Shown: positions 18,813 to 27,527 of the stretch, piece by piece
Layout: each line of letters opens with the position of its first letter
Numbering within the stretch: the stretch's first letter is position 1
DNA from: Bacteroides sp. OF04-15BH
Lineage (GTDB): Bacteria > Bacteroidota > Bacteroidia > Bacteroidales > Bacteroidaceae
Direction: 5' to 3'
Assembly: GCF_003477995.1 (NCBI RefSeq)
Contig: NZ_QUEM01000008.1
Location: 1-64,000, forward strand
Length of the DNA stretch: 64,000 bases
Notes under the pieces: generated by a model
Seen by the model: the letters and a program-made list of their open reading frames with translations, nothing else
The model's database searches: none
Told to the model about the DNA's origin: nothing
Program-made: the position numbers and the translations under genes

Positions 18813-19973
18813 TTAGAACAGAGTATTCTCGATGATCTTACCCATCTGCCAGATGCAACGGATATTCAAAGCCTCATCCAGAATCAGGATATCAGCATCC
18901 TTGCCCTTGGCCAAAGAACCCTTGCGGTCGTACACGTTCATGATCTTGGAAGGAGTCTCGGAAACCATTCTGATAGCATCTTCCAAAGGAACCTCTACCT
19001 GCTCTACCATCGTGCGGATCAGGCGGTCAGTAGTAGCGATACTTCCAGCCAACGCAGAACGGTCAGAAAGCTTGCACACACCGTCCTCGATGATGACACG
19101 TGGGTCGAAAGCCTTGTCGCTGTCGCTGGCAGCACAAGCCAAAGCGTCGGTAATCAAAGCCATGCGCTCCACACCCTTGATCTTGTAAACCATACGCAAG
19201 ATGGTTGGAGGAACGTGAATTCCGTCGGCTACACACTCTACAGTCATGTCGTCCAACAGATAAACGCTCTCTACAGTACCCTCGTACTTGTACTCACGCT
19301 TGTTGTGGAAGCCCGGCATGGCGTTATAGAAGTGAGTCACGTGTGTAAAGCCGGCTTCATAAGCAGCCTTCACATCCTTGAACTCAGCCTGAGTATGTGC
19401 AATTGAAGGCAAAATACCCTTGGCAGCACAATACTTACCGAACTGGATGGCTCCCGGAAGTTCCGGTGCGGCATCCCAACGTGCCAGACAAGGAGAGTTC
19501 TCTACGATTGGAATATACTCGTTAGGATCCGGATCCTTAATGTTCTCCGGAAGCTGACCTCCGGCCTTCTTGATGTTCAGGTAGTGACCTTCCAGGTGAA
19601 GACCCAGGATAGGGCTGTCTTTCTCAGCCATCAACTTGTTACAGGTTTCAACAGCCTTCTCGATCATAGGCACTGTTGAAGAAGACAGAGTCGGGAAAAT
19701 TGAAGTCATACCGTGCTTTGCATGAGCAGCAACAGCCTCGCGGAACGCATCTTCGGTACCTTCCATGAAATCGCGGCCACCACCACCGTGTACGTGCATT
19801 TCTACACCACCCGGCACTACGTACATACCCTTGGCGTCAATCACTTCGGCACCGATAATGGCCAGGTCGCAATTGGTCACCTCAAGAATCTTGTTGTCAC
19901 GTATAATTACAGAACCATCCTTCAACCATCCCTGTGGAGTAAGGATCTTTGCATTGATAATTTGAGTAAGCAT
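18813..19973 (-). CDS. nagA: N-acetylglucosamine-6-phosphate deacetylase
   Basis: 386 residues, the usual length. It removes acetate from GlcNAc-6-phosphate in the cytoplasm and supplies NagB. Amidohydrolase features are GGVEMHVHGGGGRDF (metal-binding HxH near residues 58-60), GLHLEGHYLN (catalytic-site Glu), SIAHTQAE, THFYNAMPGFHNKREYKYEGT and LITDALACAASD. The gene is monocistronic: a perfect promoter lies upstream and a strong terminator downstream. It is split from nagB by 7 kb but belongs to the same pathway. Confidence 0.97.
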   Translation of the reverse strand: MLTQIINAKILTPQGWLKDGSVIIRDNKILEVTNCDLAIIGAEVIDAKGMYVVPGGVEMHVHGGGGRDFMEGTEDAFREAVAAHAKHGMTSIFPTLSSSTVPMIEKAVETCNKLMAEKDSPILGLHLEGHYLNIKKAGGQLPENIKDPDPNEYIPIVENSPCLARWDAAPELPGAIQFGKYCAAKGILPSIAHTQAEFKDVKAAYEAGFTHVTHFYNAMPGFHNKREYKYEGTVESVYLLDDMTVECVADGIHVPPTILRMVYKIKGVERMALITDALACAASDSDKAFDPRVIIEDGVCKLSDRSALAGSIATTDRLIRTMVEQVEVPLEDAIRMVSETPSKIMNVYDRKGSLAKGKDADILILDEALNIRCIWQMGKIIENTLF

Positions 19974-19994
19974 ATTATATATTTTTTAGAACTT

Positions 19995-20002
19995 CAAAGT
20001 TA
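19995..20002 (-). promoter_or_regulatory. -7 box for nagA
   Basis: The minus strand reads TAACTTTG, a perfect TAnnTTTG, about 22 bases before the ATG. Confidence 0.75.
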
Positions 20003-20078
20003 CCAAAATGATTTGACAGTTAAATGTATACACTTGTTTTTTTTACATAAATTAAACAAGGGCATCCGAAAGAATTCT

Positions 20079-21644
20079 TTACTTATTCAGCGGATATTTG
20101 TTGCGAATCGGATCGTCATACTGAATCTGCAAATCCCAAAGCTGCTTTTTCAGTTCCTTCGTAATCTTTTCCGTACCTTTCTTTCCGTAAATATTGTTCA
20201 TTTCTTTCGGATCATTCTTCAGATCATACAGTTCCCATTCGTCGATATCATTGTAGAAATGAATCAGTTTATAACGCTCGGTACGGATACCGTAATGGCG
20301 CTTCACCATGTGTTCGGCCGGATATTCATAAAAGTGATAATAAAGATTCTTTCTCCAGTTCTTCGGGTGCTCACCCTTCAGCAGCGGCAACAGAGACTCT
20401 CCCTGAATATCATCAGGAATCGGAGCACCGGCCAAATCCAGGAATGTAGGCGCATAATCAATATTCTGCACCATCTCCTTGATTTCACCACGGGCATTCA
20501 GTCCGTCCGGCAAGCGCATCACCAGCGGAGTACTGAAAGACTCTTCATACATAAAGCGCTTGTCAAACCATCCGTGCTCACCCATATAGAATCCCTGATC
20601 GGAAGTATAGACCACCAGAGTGTTATCCAGCAAACCGGATTCCTTAAGATAGTCCAGTACACGGCCCACGTTGTCATCGAGCGACTTCAGTACCTTGGCA
20701 TAGTCACGCATATAACGCTGGTACTTATATTCAGCCAGTTCCTTGCCCTGAGGATTCTTTTTCTCAAAATCGGCAGTGATGGCATTATAAAGGCTGTCGT
20801 AACGGACACGGTCCTGCGGGTCCATGCGGTTGATCATAGCCTCATAATTGGCAGACAATCTCGTTTTCTGTCCCGGCTTGTAAATCTTTGTATCGTAGAC
20901 AATATCCATGTGGTCGTTGTTCGCAATCTCCATTTCCTGAGCGGCAGCAGCCTTGCGGCCGGCATAATCGTCGTAGAAATTATCCGGAAGCGCGAAAGTC
21001 TTGTCTTCGTACTCATTCAGATACTTCATTTCGGGCAGCCAGTTCCGGTGGCATGCCTTATGATGGATAAACAGAATAAACGGTTTACTCTTGTCTCTCT
21101 GGTTCTCCATCCAATCGATACTCTTGTCGGTGATGATATTGGTCAGATAGCCTTTCTCTACCACGGTATCATTCTGCATCGTAATAAAGCGCGGATTATA
21201 ATAATCGCCCTGCTCCGGCAGAATATTCCAATAATCGAATCCGGTTGGCAGACTTACCAGATGCCACTTTCCGATAATGGCTGTCTGATAGCCGGCTTTC
21301 TGCAGCAGTTTAGGCATTGTCTGCTGGCTTCCGTCAAAAATTCCGTTCTCATTGTGTGTAAAACCGTTCTTATGGCTATGCTTTCCGGTAAACATACAGG
21401 CACGGCTCGGTCCGGAAAGAGAATTGGCCACAAAGCTATTGACGAACTTGACTCCGTCGTTGGCAATGCGGTCCAGATTCGGGGTCTCCACATAACGCTG
21501 GTCATAACAGCTCATCATCTGTGCTGTATGATCATCCGTCATGATATACACAATATTATAGGGCTTATGGGCAGCTTCCTGCTGCGCCAGTGCGGGACAT
21601 AGAGGCAGTCCCAGCAAGGCCATCGAAAAAAGTTTTCTTGTCAT
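20079..21644 (-). CDS. Exported S1-family sulfatase, serine type, N-acetylglucosamine-6-sulfatase-like (sulfatase B)
   Basis: 521 residues from the ATG at 21644, where the signal peptide begins (MTRKLFSMALLGLPLCPALAQ). In-frame codons upstream run into the glmM terminator and are rejected. S1 features: NIVYIMTDDHTAQMMSCYD, maturation motif S-L-S-G-P-S-R-A-C near residues 77-85 (Ser type), GKHSHKNGF, GKWHL, TSDQGFYMGEHGWFDKR. This set is the one I recall for the S1_11-like GlcNAc-6-O-sulfatases such as B. thetaiotaomicron BT4656. The enzyme would take 6-sulfate off GlcNAc in mucin or glycosaminoglycans. It depends on the maturase at 11845. It lies downstream of glmM but behind a terminator. 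Confidence 0.93.
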   Translation of the reverse strand: MTRKLFSMALLGLPLCPALAQQEAAHKPYNIVYIMTDDHTAQMMSCYDQRYVETPNLDRIANDGVKFVNSFVANSLSGPSRACMFTGKHSHKNGFTHNENGIFDGSQQTMPKLLQKAGYQTAIIGKWHLVSLPTGFDYWNILPEQGDYYNPRFITMQNDTVVEKGYLTNIITDKSIDWMENQRDKSKPFILFIHHKACHRNWLPEMKYLNEYEDKTFALPDNFYDDYAGRKAAAAQEMEIANNDHMDIVYDTKIYKPGQKTRLSANYEAMINRMDPQDRVRYDSLYNAITADFEKKNPQGKELAEYKYQRYMRDYAKVLKSLDDNVGRVLDYLKESGLLDNTLVVYTSDQGFYMGEHGWFDKRFMYEESFSTPLVMRLPDGLNARGEIKEMVQNIDYAPTFLDLAGAPIPDDIQGESLLPLLKGEHPKNWRKNLYYHFYEYPAEHMVKRHYGIRTERYKLIHFYNDIDEWELYDLKNDPKEMNNIYGKKGTEKITKELKKQLWDLQIQYDDPIRNKYPLNK

Positions 21645-21661
21645 AGGGATATTGGTTATCA

Positions 21662-21708
21662 TAAAAAAGAACGGCTGAACGAAAGCCAAAGACTTTTGAT
21701 CAGCCGTT
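21662..21708 (-). terminator. Terminator of glmM-like gene
   Basis: A 9-bp stem (AACGGCTGA at 21670-21678 with 21700-21708) is followed on the minus strand by six T after one C. It lies between the mutase stop and the sulfatase B start, leaving little room for a separate sulfatase promoter. Confidence 0.8.
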
Positions 21709-21730
21709 GTTGTATAAATCGGTTTGCTTA

Positions 21731-23119
21731 TTATTTAGCAAACTTGTAAACTACGTCCATGATTTCCTTACCGATCTGATCTGCAGCTTCCATAGTAGCA
21801 GCCTCAGAATAAACACGGATGATCGGCTCGGTGTTGCTCTTACGCAAGTGTACCCACTTGTCAGCGAAATCAATCTTCACACCGTCAATGTCGTTGATTT
21901 CCTCGTTCTTATACATTTCCTTAACCTTAGCCAACAGAGCATCAACATCAGTATCAGGAGTCAGGTCGATGCGGTTCTTTGCAATAAAGTAAGGAGGATA
22001 AGTAGCACGCAGCTCGCTGGTCTTCATGCCCTTCTTAGCCAGATAAGTCAGAATCAAAGCGATACCAACCAAGGCGTCACGGCCATAGTGAGCTTCCGGA
22101 TAGATAACTCCACCATTACCTTCACCACCGATTACGGCATTGGTTTCCTTCATCAAAGTAACTACATTCACCTCTCCTACGGCAGAAGCGTTGTACTCGC
22201 AACCATACTTGCGGGTTACATCACGCAAAGCTCTGGTTGAACTCAGGTTTGATACGGTGTTACCCGGAGTATTCTGCAGAATATAATCGGCAACAGTTAC
22301 CAAGGTATATTCCTCACCATACATAGTTCCGTCCTCGCAGAACAAAGCCAAACGGTCAACGTCCGGGTCAACCACGAAAGCAATATCGTGTTCGCCCTTC
22401 TGCATCAAGGTCTTGATGTCCTGCAGGTTCTTCTCCAGAGGTTCTGGGTTGTGCTGGAAGTCACCGGTTGCCTCAGTATACAAGCCTGTAACCTTCTCTA
22501 CACCCAGCTGCTCCAACAGTTTTGGCAAAATGATACCACCCACTGAGTTAACGGTATCAATAGCCACCTTGAAGTGAGCATTCTTGATTGCCTCAACGTC
22601 TACCAGCTTCAGGTTCTTTACCAGGTCAATATGCTTCTGGTCGTAAGAGTTGTCCTCACGATAAGATCCCAAGTGATCTACATCGGCATATTCAAACTCT
22701 TCGGCTTCGGCAATGCGCAAAACTTCATTTCCTTCTTCCTTGTTCAGGAATTCGCCCTTCTCATTCAGAAGCTTCAAGGCATTCCACTGACGTGGATTGT
22801 GTGAAGCAGTCAGGATGATACCACCGCAAGCACCTTCCATGGTTACGGCGAGCTCAGTAGTCGGGGTGCTGGCCAAGCCGATGTTTACCACATCAAAGCC
22901 CATACCCATCAGAGTACCACACACTACATTCTTTACCATCTCACCTGAAAGACGCGCATCACGACCAACTACGATCTTGTTGCTGTTCACTTTTGTAGTC
23001 TTACGGATCAGGGTTGCATAAGCAGAGGTAAACTTTACAATATCCAATGGATTTAAAGTATCACCAGCCTGACCGCCGATGGTTCCACGAATACCGGAAA
23101 TTGATTTAATAAGAGTCAT
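21731..23119 (-). CDS. glmM: Phosphoglucosamine mutase-type alpha-D-phosphohexomutase
   Basis: 462 residues. The four-domain phosphohexomutase signatures are present: SISGIRGTIGG at the start, the phosphoserine loop ILTASHNPRQWN (about residue 105), the metal loop VDPDVDRLAL and the C-terminal phosphate loop RKSNTEPIIRVY. GlmM interconverts glucosamine-6-phosphate and glucosamine-1-phosphate for cell-wall precursors. The nearest homologues in Bacteroides are annotated that way. Because of its place among nagA, nagB and a sugar-1-kinase, it might instead act on GlcNAc phosphates. That is inference and cannot be settled from motifs. It has its own perfect promoter and a terminator. Confidence 0.88.
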   Translation of the reverse strand: MTLIKSISGIRGTIGGQAGDTLNPLDIVKFTSAYATLIRKTTKVNSNKIVVGRDARLSGEMVKNVVCGTLMGMGFDVVNIGLASTPTTELAVTMEGACGGIILTASHNPRQWNALKLLNEKGEFLNKEEGNEVLRIAEAEEFEYADVDHLGSYREDNSYDQKHIDLVKNLKLVDVEAIKNAHFKVAIDTVNSVGGIILPKLLEQLGVEKVTGLYTEATGDFQHNPEPLEKNLQDIKTLMQKGEHDIAFVVDPDVDRLALFCEDGTMYGEEYTLVTVADYILQNTPGNTVSNLSSTRALRDVTRKYGCEYNASAVGEVNVVTLMKETNAVIGGEGNGGVIYPEAHYGRDALVGIALILTYLAKKGMKTSELRATYPPYFIAKNRIDLTPDTDVDALLAKVKEMYKNEEINDIDGVKIDFADKWVHLRKSNTEPIIRVYSEAATMEAADQIGKEIMDVVYKFAK

Positions 23120-23153
23120 ATTGTATTAATTATTTGGTTGTTTAATCTTTCTT

Positions 23154-23162
23154 GCAAAATTA
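23154..23162 (-). promoter_or_regulatory. -7 box for glmM-like gene
   Basis: The minus strand reads TAATTTTGC, a perfect TAnnTTTGC, 35 bases before the ATG, with a TTGT-type -33 element upstream. Confidence 0.8.
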
Positions 23163-23198
23163 CTTAAAAACAAGATAATCGCAAAGGAATCATCCACT

Positions 23199-24734
23199 TT
23201 ATTTAGCGGGAAGTGTCACCTTGAACAACGGGCTGTCTGTATGCTCCTTGAAGAGGATTGCCTTGAGTTCTTTCACCACTTCCGGGTATTTTGCAGCCAC
23301 GTTATTGTCTTCATGCAGATCGTTAGCCAGGTCATAAAGTTCACAGTTACCGGCGTTTACACGAAGTTTCCAGTTGCCTTTTCTCACAGCCATCTGGTTG
23401 GTCTCATGGAATTCCCAGTAAAGGAAATCATGCTGTTCCTGTTTCTCATCGTTGCCGAGCAGAGTAGGCAAGAAAGAAATACCGTCAAAATAATCTTCTT
23501 TTCCGGCTGCGGCATATTTCGGATTCGTATACTCCTTCACGTAATCTTCCACTCCGATGAGGTCGCAGAAGGTAGGCATCACATCATAGAAGGCCAACTG
23601 ATGGTCGTTCACACTGCCTGCCTGAATCTTTCCGGGCCAGCGCACGATAAACGGAATACGGATACCTCCTTCAAAACAAGAGCGCTTTGTTCCTTTCAGC
23701 AAACCGTCGCGGTTGAAGAATGTTGGATCGGCTCCACCCTCTTCATGAGGTCCGTTGTCTGAAGAGAAAATAACAATCGTATTTTCGTCCATGCCCTTTT
23801 CCTTCAGCTTGGCCAGAATTTCTCCCACATAAGCGTCCAGACGGGTAATCATGGCTGCAAACTGTGCATGCACATTCTCTGAAGGATTATATCGGGAACC
23901 CTCAGAACCTGCAAAGTTCTTATCATTGCAGAAGCGGTTGTTATAGGCCTGCAAAATGGAATCGTTAGGCTGATAAAGCTCTGCGTGAGGCAGAGTGTAG
24001 GTAAACAGTCCGTAGAAAGGCTGGTCGTCTGTCTGTTTGTCCAGCCACTTCAAGGCTTCCTGATGAATCAGGTCGGCAGTATACTGCGAACGGTTCTCAT
24101 AACCGTTGCCATACATCGGATATTTCGTATTGTCGGTCAATTCCTCACGTACAATGCTGGCATTACCATCCTTATCACGCACCAGACGGTTCATAAAGTT
24201 CGGATAATACAAATGTGCCTGGAACTGGCAGATATAGCCGTAGTACTCGTCCACGCCACGTTTTTCGGGAGTTGACTCGGAACCTTCATAACCGCCGGCC
24301 CACTTTCCGAACATACCGGTAGTATAACCCTGGTCCTTCATGATCTCCGGCAGAATGATATGGTCTGGATCATAGGGTTCCTGACCGGTTTGTGCCGGAT
24401 CCGAAGTCTGGCCATACTGCACGTTTCCTATTCTGTATTCTTTGTTACCACGCACTTTGGTGTGTCCCGTATGCTGTCCCGTCATCAAGGAAGCACGTGA
24501 AGGGGCACTCACCGGGCTACCGGCATAAGCCTGTGTAAAACGCATTCCTTCTGCAGCCATACGGTCCAGATTCGGAGTGCTGATATACTGCTGTCCGTAG
24601 CATCCCAAATCTCCATATCCCATATCATCGCACAGGATAAAAATTATATTGGGCTTTTCATTGCTTGTCTGTGCCGATGCAGCACCAGCCAGCATACATA
24701 AGGAACTGAAAAGGATCATATTTTTATTTTTCAT
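23199..24734 (-). CDS. Exported S1-family arylsulfatase, serine type (sulfatase C, paralogue of sulfatase A)
   Basis: 511 residues with a signal peptide (MKNKNMILFSSLCMLAGAASAQ). Motifs match sulfatase A almost word for word: PNIIFILCDDMGYGDLGCYGQ, the maturation motif S-A-P-S-R-A-S-L-M-T-G near 75-85, GKWAGGYEGS, VDEYYGYICQFQAHLYYPNF and SSDNGPHEEGGADP. The two clearly arose by duplication; differences cluster in the loop around residues 190-260 that shapes the substrate pocket. Ser in the maturation motif again requires the radical-SAM maturase. It is the second gene behind the GEVED/InlB-repeat surface protein (73-base gap without a visible promoter), so the two are probably co-transcribed. 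Confidence 0.93.
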   Translation of the reverse strand: MKNKNMILFSSLCMLAGAASAQTSNEKPNIIFILCDDMGYGDLGCYGQQYISTPNLDRMAAEGMRFTQAYAGSPVSAPSRASLMTGQHTGHTKVRGNKEYRIGNVQYGQTSDPAQTGQEPYDPDHIILPEIMKDQGYTTGMFGKWAGGYEGSESTPEKRGVDEYYGYICQFQAHLYYPNFMNRLVRDKDGNASIVREELTDNTKYPMYGNGYENRSQYTADLIHQEALKWLDKQTDDQPFYGLFTYTLPHAELYQPNDSILQAYNNRFCNDKNFAGSEGSRYNPSENVHAQFAAMITRLDAYVGEILAKLKEKGMDENTIVIFSSDNGPHEEGGADPTFFNRDGLLKGTKRSCFEGGIRIPFIVRWPGKIQAGSVNDHQLAFYDVMPTFCDLIGVEDYVKEYTNPKYAAAGKEDYFDGISFLPTLLGNDEKQEQHDFLYWEFHETNQMAVRKGNWKLRVNAGNCELYDLANDLHEDNNVAAKYPEVVKELKAILFKEHTDSPLFKVTLPAK

Positions 24735-24807
24735 AATAATCTGTTCTAAAATTTATGTTATAGTTTGGAATGAGAGGCATCCGTCAAAATTTTTCCATGC
24801 CCCGTTT

Positions 24808-27219
24808 TTATTTCAAAGAAACCTTCTTGCTTCCGTCACCTGCAGCGGTAACCACCTTCACGATATAAGTACCCTGTGACAGGCCGGCTACAGAGACCTT
24901 CTTTCCGGCTGCCTTACGCACCTGAGTTCCGTCTACGGCAAAGATATAAACCATCTTGACTTCTGCATCAGTAATCACCTGAATGTTCTGGTCGCCCTGC
25001 TGTATTTCATATACAAAGTTATTCTGGTCTACATCGGCGCTCTGAATGTCTGTGGCTATAGTACTGTTCGGAGAGAAGCATGCCACCAAATCAGCATTCT
25101 CGGTCACGGTGAAGCTGTATTCCTTTTCAGTAGAAACCACGGTTCTGTTATCCTTCCAGGCGATGAACTCCAGCTTGTCGTTCGGAGTAGCTACTACAGT
25201 CAGTTCCTGACCATAATCACAGGTATAAGATTGCAAGGATTCCTCTCCAATCCGAATTTCTGCCACGCCACGCTCCGGGTCATTAGGTGCCACAGTGATG
25301 GTATGCTGTGCCTGTGGTTCCGCGATATTGACAATAAAGTCATAAATAGAACCTACCGCATCATCTTCTGCATCAGCCAAAGCATTGTTGGTGATGCGGA
25401 CACGCATTCTGGATTTACCGACCACGGCATCCTCCGGCACTGAAATCTCTTCTGCCACATCGGCACTATTATAAGTATACATGGTTTCAAACATGCCGTC
25501 ACGATTCCAGTCGAAATAAACATACAGGGTTACGTTTTCATCCATCTGTGCGACGGTGGCGGCCAAATTAAACTTCTGTCCGACACTTACCGTTGCTTTT
25601 TCTGTAGTATAAAGTGTATAGTAGTTGGTCGGTTTGGCTGTTGCCGCATAATTCAGTTCTTTCTGAACCTGCTCACCGGTGATATTCAGTGCTGTGAGAT
25701 ATCCGTTATCCAGAATACCGCAAGGCAAAGTATAAACCTGAGCCATCAAGCTGTATGTGCTGCGATAATTGCCCAAAACGAAATCAGAAGCACCGCCCAC
25801 GGTCAGATAAGGTGCATCGGCCTCGTCTTTCTGATCGAATGGAACAAATACCAGACGGGGAACACCATTGAATTCCTTTTCGGCAACAAACCAACGGGTA
25901 GCGTTTTCCGGCTCTGCGAAGGTATAATTGCCTTCCGCATCCAGTGTCAAGGCTTTTGCCGGTTCTGTCATATTCACCAGATAAATACCTTCGGTCTTGT
26001 TGCTTTTACCTACAAATACCCATGCATATTTATTCTCAGAACCTCTTTCGGTCAATACGACGGTTCCATTTTCAGCGGCCATCCACTGTCCGTCGGAAGC
26101 CACCAAAGCATATTTGGCAGCAGAAGCGACCTTATCAAAGCTTGCAACCAAAGGAACGATCTGTGCCTCATAAGTATATTCCGTTTCAGAAACAGTCCAA
26201 TAAGAGTTCTGGTTGCCGCTTGATGCAGACCAAGCCACAACATTGGCTCCCGGCTTGCTTCCGTTCAGGTTCAAGCCCAAAGCACCGCTCGGAATATTGG
26301 TCTGGTCTGTACTGCAGAAATAATAGAAAGAAGCACCGTTGGTAGCCGCTCCGCTCTTGGTATCCTTTCCGATCTGGATTTCTACCGGATTGCTGCCCAT
26401 AGGGATTTGTGCACTTAAATTCTGCTTGGTGCTCTGAACATAACGTCCGGTAGTTGCATTCTGCACATAATAACAATTCTCCTTGCCTGTCGGAATCAGT
26501 TTCCAGAAGACACGTTCCGTATTTTGGAAGGTCGTGGTATAAAGTTCTCCGGTATTATTCTCGACCATGAAGGCACCGTCCATATTCATTCTGTTGATGG
26601 CATAATACTTATTCTCAGAGAACACACCGTCCGTAACCGGTTTCAATGGATTCTCCGGTTCCGGCTCTACGGCATCCCAATCCACATTGGTCACATCATA
26701 CACATACATGATAGACCATCCTCCGGTACCAACTGCATATATAGCCTTGGCAGAGGCCCCCTGGGTATTGATCTTCATATCCGTACCCTTGCTGGTAAAG
26801 CGGGTCAGCAGACTATGGTCTTTGGTCGGTTCCAGCCAGTTCATATCCCCCTCATCATTGAATGTAGGGTTGGAAATCTCAAAAATACCGGCCGAAGCCT
26901 TGTTTTCGGTGGAGCCGATTGTTGAAGAACCACTCTGATAAGCAGTCAGATACAGGCCTGTGCTTTCATTTTTCAGATAGTAACCTCCTTCGGCACTTTC
27001 CACGATAAAGACGGAAGCCTTTGACACGGTCATTTCATTATTGGCCAAAATGTTAATCCACGGGTTACCGTTCTTCAGTCCGCGCAGGACTATTTTTTTC
27101 CCGGCAACAATTTGATCAGCCTTTAAAACCTGATCCAAGGTCAGCGAGACTGCTCGCATTTCACTAAGACCTGTCACAAACAAAAAAAGCAGGCATAGTA
27201 AGGAATAAATTTTTCTCAT
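24808..27219 (-). CDS. Large secreted multidomain protein (RICIN-like, GEVED, InlB-type repeat, secretion tail)
   Basis: 803 residues with a signal peptide. No catalytic motif is recognised. The first ~500 residues are two or three beta-trefoil/RICIN-like modules with phrases such as YYLKNESTGLYL and NCYYVQNATTGRYVQST. A GEVED-type domain follows (VYFDWNRDGMFET...AVVGKSRMRVRITN, about 555-620), then a divergent InlB B-repeat (PERGVAEIRIG...NADLVACFSP, about 630-715) and a secretion-type tail (VYIFAVDGTQVRK...LSQGTYIVKV). The make-up suggests a surface lectin or adhesin presenting to host glycans. Its promoter is the perfect box at 27273, and sulfatase C follows in the same direction. Confidence 0.78.
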   Translation of the reverse strand: MRKIYSLLCLLFLFVTGLSEMRAVSLTLDQVLKADQIVAGKKIVLRGLKNGNPWINILANNEMTVSKASVFIVESAEGGYYLKNESTGLYLTAYQSGSSTIGSTENKASAGIFEISNPTFNDEGDMNWLEPTKDHSLLTRFTSKGTDMKINTQGASAKAIYAVGTGGWSIMYVYDVTNVDWDAVEPEPENPLKPVTDGVFSENKYYAINRMNMDGAFMVENNTGELYTTTFQNTERVFWKLIPTGKENCYYVQNATTGRYVQSTKQNLSAQIPMGSNPVEIQIGKDTKSGAATNGASFYYFCSTDQTNIPSGALGLNLNGSKPGANVVAWSASSGNQNSYWTVSETEYTYEAQIVPLVASFDKVASAAKYALVASDGQWMAAENGTVVLTERGSENKYAWVFVGKSNKTEGIYLVNMTEPAKALTLDAEGNYTFAEPENATRWFVAEKEFNGVPRLVFVPFDQKDEADAPYLTVGGASDFVLGNYRSTYSLMAQVYTLPCGILDNGYLTALNITGEQVQKELNYAATAKPTNYYTLYTTEKATVSVGQKFNLAATVAQMDENVTLYVYFDWNRDGMFETMYTYNSADVAEEISVPEDAVVGKSRMRVRITNNALADAEDDAVGSIYDFIVNIAEPQAQHTITVAPNDPERGVAEIRIGEESLQSYTCDYGQELTVVATPNDKLEFIAWKDNRTVVSTEKEYSFTVTENADLVACFSPNSTIATDIQSADVDQNNFVYEIQQGDQNIQVITDAEVKMVYIFAVDGTQVRKAAGKKVSVAGLSQGTYIVKVVTAAGDGSKKVSLK

Positions 27220-27272
27220 AAGTTCTAGATTGTTTAATTTTTTCTAAGAGTTTTCTTTGCTTTGATTAAATA

Positions 27273-27281
27273 GCAAATCTA
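27273..27281 (-). promoter_or_regulatory. -7 box for surface protein-sulfatase C operon
   Basis: The minus strand reads TAGATTTGC, a perfect TAnnTTTGC, 54 bases before the ATG. Confidence 0.75.
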
Positions 27282-27486
27282 GTAAAATATTTAAGATTCA
27301 TTTCTATTTTCAAGTAATTTTAATCTTTATTCACTATCAAGCAAATCGGCACAAGTTTCTTAATAGTTCATTTCTCCAGGGATTCTGCCCGGTTGTCCAA
27401 ACCGCTTTCTTACCTTATTCTGTCACTAATTAGAAAACTTCTTAAAAAAATATTATTATAAGAAAGGTGATTCAACAAAAAAGAAT

Positions 27487-27494
27487 TATATTTG
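27487..27494 (+). promoter_or_regulatory. -7 box for NahK-like kinase
   Basis: TATATTTG is a perfect TAnnTTTG, 33 bases before the ATG. Confidence 0.75.
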
Positions 27495-27527
27495 TAACAA
27501 TCTACAAACAAATAAATCTCTCTAATT

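Larger units (their letters stand above)
27220..27527. other. Divergent promoter region between surface protein and NahK-like kinase
   Basis: This 308-base AT-rich gap holds a minus-strand -7 box TAGATTTGC (27273-27281) for the surface protein/sulfatase C transcript and a plus-strand -7 box TATATTTG (27487-27494) for the kinase. Apart from these I see no gene or clear hairpin in it. Confidence 0.6.

Noticed and set aside
19713..21602. A 629-codon open frame on the plus strand opposite nagA and sulfatase B
   Set aside because: It is the mirror of two certain minus-strand genes, has no coherent domain, signal or start context, and its Ile/Leu/Val-rich content is what antisense of this codon usage gives.
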